NCBI GenBank assembly: GCA_018816815.1
Contig: JAHIVD010000071.1
Location: 1-11,207, forward strand
DNA length: 11,207 nt
DNA from: Patescibacteria group bacterium
GTDB taxonomy: Bacteria > Patescibacteriota > Microgenomatia > Daviesbacterales > UBA10151
Direction: 5' to 3'
Position numbers and translations under genes: made by a program. This document shows, in pieces, positions 7,344 through 11,207 of the stretch (position 1 is its first letter; every line of letters starts with the position of its first letter). Below the pieces are notes generated by a model. The model searched no databases and was not told the DNA's origin. It saw only the letters and a list, made by a program, of their open reading frames with translations.

Positions 7344-8491
7344 TTGCTTTTCCTTCCTAGTTTTTTATGTGCCTTTGCCAGTGTTCCTTCTGCCAGGCTT
7401 GCGATTAATGAAAGTTCACCAGCCAAAACTGCTCCTCCTAAAACTTGCGAATATTCTAGCGCATTAGATACCTGCATTATTTTCAAAGCTTCCTGCTGGG
7501 TAGGTAAATGTGTTCCTCCGCCTACGGTACCGACTATCAAAGAGGGAAGATATACGGAAAAATAAAGGGAATCTTTTTCCAGGACTTCTGCTGTAGTGAT
7601 ACCTAAACTGCCTTCTGCAACATGGGCTAAATCTTGACCTGTGGCTGCAAATACAGCTGCGACTATATTGGCATAATGAGCGTTAAAACCCAAAGAACCA
7701 CTCATGATAGAGCCTAAATAGCACTTCCTTGCTACAACTTCAGTAATTGCTGAAGGGGTAGTTTTGAGAATATCCTTGATGATTTTTTTTGATAAAATAG
7801 CTTCTGCCCAGACTTTTTTGCCCCGGCCTGAAATAAAATTCAGCCATGAAGGTTTTTTATCTACATCAAAATTGCCGGCCAAAGATATACATTTGGCCTT
7901 GGTTTTTCGCTCAATCAGTTCAACCACTTTTTCTGTGGCGAAAGTGGCCATATTCATACCCATAGCATCTTCCGTATCAAAATAAAACCTGATGAATAAA
8001 TTTCTGCCAACAATCTGAAAATCAGCTTTTAACAGTTTTAAATGAGAAGATGTTGACTCGGCTATTTTAGCAAGTTCTTTATAGTTTTTTTTAATCCAGG
8101 TTTGAGTTTTCATAGCTTCTTTTAAGTTTTCATTTTTGAAAACCGGTCCGCGGGTAATCCCGATATTTTCTACACAGACCATGGTGTTTCCGTATTCTGT
8201 TATAGCTTTACAGCCTCTGGAAACTGAGGCTACTAATGCTCCTTCTGTTGTGGCAAGAGGTATAAAATATTCTTTTGTTTTTTGATCCCCGGACTTTACC
8301 AGTAAAGGTCCGGCAATGCCAAGGGGGATTTGAGTAGAACCGATTAAATTTTCAATATTCCTGCCAACAACCTTACTTTCTTCAAAGTTAATCTGGCTGA
8401 TTTTATCCAGGTTTATATTCAACTCCTTTTCCAAAAATTCACGCCTTTTTTGGTTATTTTTTAAATCACGAAGAGTTATTCTATCTTTCAT
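7340..8491 (-). CDS. hmgA: Hydroxymethylglutaryl-CoA reductase, class I type
   Basis: Reduces HMG-CoA to mevalonate with NAD(P)H, the committed step. It is 383 aa, catalytic domain only, with no membrane segments, as in archaeal class I enzymes. Motifs in order are IGSTQIPLGIAGPLLV (50-65), ATTEGALVASVSRG with catalytic E83, DTEDAMGMNM (172-181), DKKPSWLNFISGRGKKV with the catalytic Lys near 213, GFNAHYANIVAA (268-279), TGQD with D287, and the C-terminal His in LAKAH (H375). The C-terminal His and the TGQD-type Asp are consistent with class I. It is the first gene of the operon. ATG 8491 lies only 9 nt after a good -10 box and has no ribosome binding site, so the mRNA may be leaderless. The gene ends in an ATGA overlap with HMG-CoA synthase. 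Confidence 0.94.
   Translation of the reverse strand: MKDRITLRDLKNNQKRREFLEKELNINLDKISQINFEESKVVGRNIENLIGSTQIPLGIAGPLLVKSGDQKTKEYFIPLATTEGALVASVSRGCKAITEYGNTMVCVENIGITRGPVFKNENLKEAMKTQTWIKKNYKELAKIAESTSSHLKLLKADFQIVGRNLFIRFYFDTEDAMGMNMATFATEKVVELIERKTKAKCISLAGNFDVDKKPSWLNFISGRGKKVWAEAILSKKIIKDILKTTPSAITEVVARKCYLGSIMSGSLGFNAHYANIVAAVFAATGQDLAHVAEGSLGITTAEVLEKDSLYFSVYLPSLIVGTVGGGTHLPTQQEALKIMQVSNALEYSQVLGGAVLAGELSLIASLAEGTLAKAHKKLGRKSK
7351..7358 (-). promoter_or_regulatory. Strong ribosome binding site for HMG-CoA synthase
   Basis: On the - strand this reads AGGAAGGA, 7 nt before ATG 7343 and 10 nt before the second ATG at 7340. It lies within the last codons of the HMG-CoA reductase gene and supports the first ATG. 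Most other genes in the window have no comparable site. Confidence 0.6.
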
Positions 8492-8510
8492 CGAAAGTTA
8501 ATTCTACCAG
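8486..8510. repeat. Left copy of a 25-bp imperfect direct repeat flanking the toxin-antitoxin pair
   Basis: On the + strand TTTCATCGAAA, three variable bases, AATTCTAC, one variable base, then AG. The copy at 9293-9317 matches at 21 of 25 positions in the same orientation. On the - strand the repeat contains the -10 box, the 9-nt spacer and the start codon of HMG-CoA reductase. Confidence 0.6.
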
Positions 8511-8529
8511 AATTGCAGTTTAACAACCA
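8501..8529 (-). promoter_or_regulatory. Candidate promoter of the mevalonate operon
   Basis: Read on the - strand, TGGTTG (8524-8529) is followed by a 17-bp spacer and TAGAAT (8501-8506). The spacer ends in TGG, so the -10 element has the extended TGn form. The predicted start of transcription lies within about 3 nt of the HMG-CoA reductase ATG, implying a leaderless or nearly leaderless transcript. The -10 to ATG segment is repeated at 9293-9317. Confidence 0.5.
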
Positions 8530-8543
8530 GAATAATTTACTTG

Positions 8544-8572
8544 TTGATAATTTATTTGTATTGTTGTGCAAT
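8544..8572 (+). promoter_or_regulatory. Possible promoter of the vapBC-like pair
   Basis: TTGATA (8544-8549), 17 bp, then TGCAAT (8567-8572). The predicted transcription start is near 8579, about 4 nt before ATG 8583, and no ribosome binding site is present. The -10 match is modest. The element overlaps the direct repeats at 8559-8588, which fits antitoxin autoregulation. Confidence 0.3.
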
Positions 8573-8588
8573 TGATATTGTTATGCAA
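8559..8588. repeat. Two 13-bp direct repeats over the antitoxin start, possible operator
   Basis: TATTGTTGTGCAA (8559-8571) and TATTGTTATGCAA (8576-8588) match at 12 of 13 positions and are spaced 17 bp start to start. The second copy includes the antitoxin start codon. AbrB-like antitoxins usually bind their own promoter region, so this is a reasonable operator candidate. No binding evidence exists in the sequence itself. Confidence 0.4.
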
Positions 8589-8822
8589 GCGACAGTATCA
8601 ATTACAAGTAGATGGCAAATTCATATTCCAAAAGCTGCCAGAAAAGCTTTGAAATTGACAAAACCAAGTCAAGTTGAGATTAAATCTGATGGAAATAAAT
8701 TGGTGTTGATTCCAGTGAAAAGTAGAGTTTTACAACTTGCGGGAAAGTATGAAAAATACACCAGAGGTAAGAAAATAAATTTAGATAGAATCAGAGACTA
8801 CATTGACTACTCCAAAGCATGA
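8583..8822 (+). CDS. AbrB/MazE-type (VapB-like) antitoxin
   Basis: A 79-aa protein with an N-terminal SpoVT-AbrB swapped-hairpin DNA-binding domain: TVSITSRWQIHIPKAARKAL (residues 4-23), then LTKPSQVEIKSDGNKLVLIPV. The C-terminal part, ending RDYIDYSKA, is the region that would wrap and neutralise the toxin. A longer frame opens with TTG at 8541, but the ATG at 8583 puts the family motif at the usual distance from the N terminus, so I chose it. The stop codon overlaps the ATG of the PIN gene by 4 bp (ATGA), the standard layout for vapBC operons. It would repress its own operon and inhibit the partner toxin. The partner is frameshifted, so this may now act alone as a DNA-binding protein or an orphan antitoxin. 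Confidence 0.8.
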   Translation: MQATVSITSRWQIHIPKAARKALKLTKPSQVEIKSDGNKLVLIPVKSRVLQLAGKYEKYTRGKKINLDRIRDYIDYSKA

Positions 8823-9194
8823 AGATATTCTTAGATACTAATTTCTTGCTTAAATATTACCTGAAAGATAATCAACAACAATTCAAAGACTGCAAAAGAA
8901 TTAATCTTACAAATTGAAGAAGGTAGGTTTGGGACATATACATCCAGCATTGTATTCTCAGAGATAAGTTATGTTTTAAAAAGTGTTTATGAGCTTCCTT
9001 TTTCAGATATAACTGAAGTTCTGGATTCAACACTAACTATCCGGGGAATCACTATCGTTGATAAAACTAATACAAAAATTGCCTTACAATTTTATAAAAA
9101 ATATAAAATCAAATTTACTGACTGTTTAATCGCTTCTCAATTACCAAAAAATACAATTTTAGTTAGTTTTGATGAAGAGTTATCTAAAATTTAA
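8819..9194 (+). pseudogene. PIN-domain (VapC-like) toxin with one frameshift
   Basis: VapC toxins are PIN-fold ribonucleases that usually cut tRNA or rRNA. The frame from ATG 8819 encodes MKIFLDTNFLLKYYL and then runs into TGA 8915-8917 after 32 residues. The +1 frame continues the domain from about 8880 to TAA 9192-9194: KELILQIEEGRFGTYTSS, then FSEISYVL, KFTDCLIAS and LVSFDEEL. Removing one base would restore a 124-aa protein with all four PIN acidic positions (D in FLDTN, E in FSEIS, D in FTDCL, D in SFDEE). The likely site is between 8868 and 8897, for example the AAAA run at 8894-8897 or the CAACAACAA repeat. Since the downstream part shows no other damage, this is either a very recent mutation, a sequencing or assembly error, or less likely programmed frameshifting. 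Confidence 0.8.
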
Positions 9195-9298
9195 AGAAAT
9201 TGAAGTAAAAAATCCTCTTGTTCTTTTGTGAATGTCCAGTTTGTAATATTGCCCATTCGGGCATTTTTACAGTCACGAAAGGAAGGCTTACTTTTCAT
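9191..9298 (-). CDS. Possible small protein of 35 residues, unrecognised
   Basis: The frame starts at ATG 9298 and ends at TAA 9191-9193, overlapping the toxin stop by 4 bp in convergent fashion. The product begins MKSKPSFRDCKN and ends with the amphipathic stretch TKEQEDFLLQFL; no family is recognised and there is no signal peptide or membrane segment. The reason to list it is its upstream region: a -10 box TAGAAT and a 9-nt spacer to ATG nearly identical to those of HMG-CoA reductase. It could be a real small gene, the remnant of a longer one, or a chance frame downstream of a copied promoter. No ribosome binding site is present. Confidence 0.25.
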   Translation of the reverse strand: MKSKPSFRDCKNARMGNITNWTFTKEQEDFLLQFL

Positions 9299-9317
9299 CG
9301 AAACCCAATTCTACTAG
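9293..9317. repeat. Right copy of the 25-bp imperfect direct repeat
   Basis: TTTCATCGAAA, CCC, AATTCTAC, T, AG on the + strand, the same orientation as 8486-8510 with 4 mismatches. The two copies bracket about 780 bp holding the vapBC-like genes and the small ORF. The - strand reading gives TAGAAT, 9 nt, then ATGAAA. Confidence 0.6.
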
Positions 9318-9337
9318 TTATTGATCTCAAAATTCAA
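9308..9337 (-). promoter_or_regulatory. Candidate promoter for the 35-codon ORF
   Basis: On the - strand TTGAAT (9332-9337), an 18-bp spacer, then TAGAAT (9308-9313), with the ATG 9 nt further on. The -10 to ATG geometry equals that of the mevalonate operon promoter, while the -35 regions differ in sequence. Confidence 0.35.
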
Positions 9338-9344
9338 ATTTCAC

Positions 9345-9414
9345 TTAACAAACAAAGAGTATCTTGTTAATATGAACTATAGTTGCTTCTTCGCTGGAAG
9401 AGCATCTTAAGATG
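9345..9414. promoter_or_regulatory. Cluster of palindromes upstream of the polyprenyl synthase gene
   Basis: Within the gap before 9466 there are three self-complementary elements: TTAACAA/TTGTTAA (9345-9351 and 9364-9370), AACTATAGTT (9375-9384) and CATCTTAAGATG (9403-9414, a perfect 12-bp palindrome). The last two have no loop, so they suit dimeric protein binding better than an RNA hairpin. No regulator can be named. Short AT-rich palindromes also occur by chance. Confidence 0.3.
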
Positions 9415-9428
9415 TTTGACGTAAGTAT

Positions 9429-9458
9429 TTGTGCAAAGGTTTGGATTATATGTTAAAT
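9429..9458 (+). promoter_or_regulatory. Weak candidate promoter for the prenyltransferase pair
   Basis: TTGTGC (9429-9434), an 18-bp spacer, then TTAAAT (9453-9458), 7 nt before ATG 9466. If correct, the transcript would start at or next to the ATG. The match to consensus is only moderate. Confidence 0.28.
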
Positions 9459-9465
9459 TTAGGCA

Positions 9466-10386
9466 ATGAATTTTAAGAGATATCTTAACAAAGCTGCAGT
9501 AGAAGTGGACAGGGAGTTAGAGAAAATATTAAAAGAACAGTTAAAAAAGGCAGAAAAAACGGATAGGAAATTAATTTCTCTGGTAAAAGCTTTTACCAGA
9601 TCTTGTAGGGGCGGGAAAAAGATTAGAGGAACATTAGTTAAGCTGGGTTATGAGATAGCTAGGGGTAAAGATCATTCTGGAGGAGTTCCTTTGATTGCGC
9701 TTAGGGCAACCATCCGAGGGGGTATTGATGGAAAAACCCGCCTTGGAGGTAAAATAATAGGTGAAATAATAAAGGTAGGTGTGGCTTATGAAATATGTCA
9801 TAGCGCTATTTTGGCTCATGATGATATTATTGATGAAAGCTTGATAAGACGCGGACAACCCTCTTTACATGCTGCTCTTGGTGGTGACCATTATGGTATT
9901 TCTCAGACAATATGTTTGGCTGATTATGGTTTTTTTCTAAGCTATAAAATAATTTGTGAAACAGATTTTCCAGATGATTGCAAGATTGAAGCTTTGAATC
10001 TGTTTTCCAAAGTAATGATAAATACAACCTGGGGTCAAATGCTGGATTCGGAAGAAACAGATCCGTTAATTGTGATGAAGCTCAAAACAGCGTACTATAC
10101 TATTGCAGGGCCGCTGCAGATTGGGGCAGTTTTAGCAGGAGCAGATCAAGAATTGATTAAGGAACTGGGAAAATTTGGAGAAAATTTAGGTATTGCTTTT
10201 CAAATTAAGGACGATATTCTAGATTCAGATGTAGGATCTGATGTAGGATCTATAGAAAAAGCTGAAAAAGAAGCGGAAGAATATAAAAATCGAGCAATGA
10301 AAGTACTGCCAAGAATAACTAAAGAACAAAAAATGAGTAAATTACTGCAGCAAATGGCTGAATATTTGATTGAAAGAAATAAATAA
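9466..10386 (+). CDS. Trans-polyprenyl diphosphate synthase (IspA/GGPP synthase family), atypical
   Basis: Elongates DMAPP with IPP to give an all-trans allylic diphosphate, the probable primer for the next enzyme. The first Asp-rich motif is AHDDIIDESLIRRGQPS (D119, D120, D123), and the second is FQIKDDILDSD (D249, D250, D253). GGKKIRG (49-55), GQMLD (190-194) and KTAYYTIAGPLQIGAVLAG (207-225) are also standard. The residue five before the first motif is Ala, which in this family usually allows products beyond C15. Two oddities stand out. About 25 extra residues rich in Gly (near 71-96) lie between GGK and the first motif. After the second motif, the usual Lys-containing diphosphate-binding segment (GK, GxD, GKxT) is missing, replaced by a tandem DVGS repeat. 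Total length stays near normal (306 aa). The stop and the next start share a base (TAATG). Confidence 0.85.
   Translation: MNFKRYLNKAAVEVDRELEKILKEQLKKAEKTDRKLISLVKAFTRSCRGGKKIRGTLVKLGYEIARGKDHSGGVPLIALRATIRGGIDGKTRLGGKIIGEIIKVGVAYEICHSAILAHDDIIDESLIRRGQPSLHAALGGDHYGISQTICLADYGFFLSYKIICETDFPDDCKIEALNLFSKVMINTTWGQMLDSEETDPLIVMKLKTAYYTIAGPLQIGAVLAGADQELIKELGKFGENLGIAFQIKDDILDSDVGSDVGSIEKAEKEAEEYKNRAMKVLPRITKEQKMSKLLQQMAEYLIERNK
10228..10251. repeat. Perfect 12-bp tandem duplication inside the prenyl synthase gene
   Basis: GATGTAGGATCT occurs twice in a row, at 10228-10239 and 10240-10251, and encodes DVGSDVGS directly after the second Asp-rich motif. It is in frame. It marks the place where the family's usual post-motif segment is missing, so slippage or deletion may have occurred here. 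Confidence 0.75.
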
Positions 10387-11081
10387 TGACAAAACAAAAC
10401 ATACCTTCACATATCGCAATCATTATGGATGGCAATAGAAGATGGGCTAGAGCTAGAAATCTGCCTGATATTAAAGGACATGAAAAAGGAACTGAGATGT
10501 TGGAAAAGGCAGTAGAAGTTGCGGATAAAATAGGCGTTAGAACAGTCACAGTTTATGCTCTTTCTACGGAAAATATTAAAAAGAGGGCGAAAAGGGAAGT
10601 GGCAAGCCTTTTTCAGCTGATGAGAAGTAGTTATCACAGTAAATTTAAACGAATGATGGAAAATGGGGTTAGGATAGACATCCTGGGAGAGCTTAAAGGT
10701 TTGCCTTCGTTTATCAAACGGATTATTGAAGCAATTAAAAAAACTTATATTAAAAATGAATCCATAAAATTAAATATTGCCTTAAATTATGGAAGTAAAA
10801 CAGAATTGGTAAAAGCAATCAAAGATATTGTTAAAGAGGGGATTGATGTTGATAAAATAAACGAGCAGATTATCGGAAGACATCTTTATACCAATGGCCA
10901 GCCTGATCCTGAGCTTGTTATCCGGACAGGAGGAAGGTCAAGATTATCAAATTTCCTGCTTTGGCAGACAGCATATTCAGAATTCTACTTTACCAAAACA
11001 CTATGGCCGGATTTTGATGAAAAAGAACTCAAAAAAGCTATTACTTGGTATCAGGAGCAGAAGCGTAATTTTGGGAAATAG
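10386..11081 (+). CDS. uppS: Undecaprenyl diphosphate synthase (cis-prenyltransferase)
   Basis: Adds IPP units in cis configuration to an allylic diphosphate to build the C50-C55 carrier lipid used for peptidoglycan and surface glycans; it acts at the inner face of the membrane. At 231 aa it has bacterial UppS length. Signatures are IIMDGNRRWARARN near the N terminus, with the metal-binding Asp in MDGN, ALSTEN near 58-63, LNIALNYGSKTEL, and the C-terminal PELVIRTGGRSRLSNFLLW followed by AYSEFYFTKTLWPDF, with the second metal-binding Glu in YSEFYF. The usual RTSGEQR segment reads RTGGRSR, so the Glu after the Gly is an Arg. The gene is joined to the prenyl synthase by TAATG and is probably translationally coupled to it. 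Together they consume the IPP and DMAPP made by the operon on the other strand. Confidence 0.93.
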   Translation: MTKQNIPSHIAIIMDGNRRWARARNLPDIKGHEKGTEMLEKAVEVADKIGVRTVTVYALSTENIKKRAKREVASLFQLMRSSYHSKFKRMMENGVRIDILGELKGLPSFIKRIIEAIKKTYIKNESIKLNIALNYGSKTELVKAIKDIVKEGIDVDKINEQIIGRHLYTNGQPDPELVIRTGGRSRLSNFLLWQTAYSEFYFTKTLWPDFDEKELKKAITWYQEQKRNFGK

Positions 11082-11083
11082 TC

Positions 11084-11128
11084 ATCAGACTAATCAGAAA
11101 AGTCTGATAGCTGAAGACTGACAGCTAT
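11084..11128. terminator. Two adjacent hairpins after uppS, possible bidirectional terminator
   Basis: ATCAGACT (11084-11091) pairs with AGTCTGAT (11101-11108) around a 9-nt loop, and ATAGCTG (11107-11113) pairs with CAGCTAT (11122-11128) around an 8-nt loop. The stems share two bases. No uninterrupted T tract follows on either strand, so this is not a classical intrinsic terminator. The location 3 bp after the uppS stop and before a possible convergent gene fits an end-of-transcript structure. Confidence 0.45.
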
Positions 11129-11207
11129 TATTCTATCTCTGACCACTTTTGGAATGTATCAGAGTAAAGATTCCTTAAAATGACCGGGTATTTTGGCTGT
11201 TGAATAA
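11128..11207 (-). CDS. Possible C-terminal fragment of a convergent gene, unrecognised
   Basis: A - strand frame enters from the right edge and stops at TAA 11128-11130. The 25 complete codons give a protein-like tail with PKYPVILRNLYSDTFQKW, of mixed aromatic and charged composition, whereas the other - strand frames stop sooner. Its end abuts the hairpins after uppS. The fragment is too short to assign a family, and chance cannot be excluded. Confidence 0.35.
   Translation of the reverse strand, partial: IQQPKYPVILRNLYSDTFQKWSEIE

Larger units (their letters stand above)
1436..8491 (-). other. Eight-gene mevalonate pathway operon
   Basis: Eight genes lie head to tail on the - strand with junctions of ATGA (7340-7343), TAATG (6271-6275), a 23-bp gap (5096-5118), ATGA (4796-4799), an 11-bp overlap (3888-3898), a close junction near 2904-2925 and ATGA (2413-2416). 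The tight packing implies one transcript from the promoter at 8501-8529 and translational coupling. The first three enzymes plus DUF35 make HMG-CoA and mevalonate; the remaining four convert mevalonate to IPP and DMAPP. No internal terminator is seen. Gene order groups the CoA-dependent steps first and the phosphorylated intermediates after. Confidence 0.85.

Noticed and set aside
8541..8582. Upstream TTG extension of the antitoxin by 14 residues
   Set aside because: The added residues are hydrophobic and unlike AbrB N termini, and they overlap the promoter and repeat region. ATG 8583 gives the normal domain position.
8819..9194. Programmed +1 frameshifting in the toxin
   Set aside because: No recognised slippery stop context or stimulatory structure is apparent at the shift, and VapC toxins are not known for it. 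A mutation or assembly error is simpler.
1..11207. Archaeal (DPANN) origin of the window
   Set aside because: The front-end enzymes are archaeal-type, but the uppS gene is bacterial in length and motifs, the promoters fit -35/-10 better than BRE/TATA boxes, and the lower pathway is the classical one. The case is not closed without marker genes.
1..11207. Alternative genetic code with UGA as glycine
   Set aside because: UGA ends the reductase, DUF35, isomerase and second kinase genes exactly at ATGA or close junctions with the next gene, so UGA is a stop here.
1..11207. CRISPR arrays, tRNA or rRNA genes, insertion sequences
   Set aside because: No regularly spaced repeats, no cloverleaf-like segments with a CCA end, and no transposase frames or terminal inverted repeats were found.

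Overview
This AT-rich window encodes what looks like a complete mevalonate route from acetyl-CoA to IPP/DMAPP, plus the two prenyltransferases that would turn those units into the undecaprenyl carrier lipid. Bacterial features are the bacterial-type undecaprenyl diphosphate synthase, the sigma70-like -35/-10 promoters, the compact proteins and the 1-11 bp gene overlaps. Archaeal-type features are the first steps: an SCP2-like thiolase, a DUF35 OB-fold partner and an archaeal-type HMG-CoA synthase. A bacterial genome with an archaeal-type mevalonate front end and a minimal style suggests the Candidate Phyla Radiation (Patescibacteria), most likely Microgenomates. This is inference; no marker gene is present. 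UGA is used as a stop at several gene ends, so the UGA-as-glycine code of Gracilibacteria and Absconditabacteria does not apply.

Layout. The left edge (2-148) is the C-terminal tail of a probable cupin protein on the + strand. A candidate promoter (182-210) precedes a + strand PLP-dependent alpha-oxoamine synthase (237-1439, Kbl/BioF family). This gene meets the mevalonate operon tail to tail with a 4-bp overlap. The operon runs on the - strand from 8491 down to 1436. In transcription order it encodes HMG-CoA reductase, HMG-CoA synthase, thiolase, DUF35 protein, mevalonate kinase, a second GHMP kinase (probable phosphomevalonate kinase), a type-1-like IPP isomerase and diphosphomevalonate decarboxylase. 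All junctions overlap or nearly overlap except one 23-bp gap.

Upstream of the operon, on the + strand, lies a VapBC-like toxin-antitoxin pair (8583-9194). The antitoxin is intact; the PIN-domain toxin has one frameshift. The pair is flanked by two imperfect 25-bp direct repeats. Each repeat carries a -10 box and an ATG start on the - strand: one is the HMG-CoA reductase start, the other starts a 35-codon small ORF of unknown meaning. A palindrome-containing intergenic region leads into a second + strand unit (9466-11081): an unusual trans-polyprenyl diphosphate synthase and undecaprenyl diphosphate synthase, joined by TAATG. Two adjacent hairpins follow, and then the possible tail of a convergent gene at the right edge.

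How it works together. Thiolase, DUF35 protein and HMG-CoA synthase probably form the archaeal-type complex that passes acetoacetyl-CoA on to HMG-CoA. The reductase then commits carbon to mevalonate. Two kinases and the decarboxylase yield IPP, the Nudix isomerase supplies DMAPP, and the 9466-11081 pair builds polyprenyl and then cis-polyprenyl diphosphate for cell-wall glycan carriers. Several enzymes depart from family norms at key positions: Asn in place of the catalytic Asp of the decarboxylase, Ser in place of the catalytic Cys of the isomerase, a DUF35 protein without any cysteine, and a prenyl synthase with an insertion and a deletion around its Asp-rich motifs. These are the best leads in the window.
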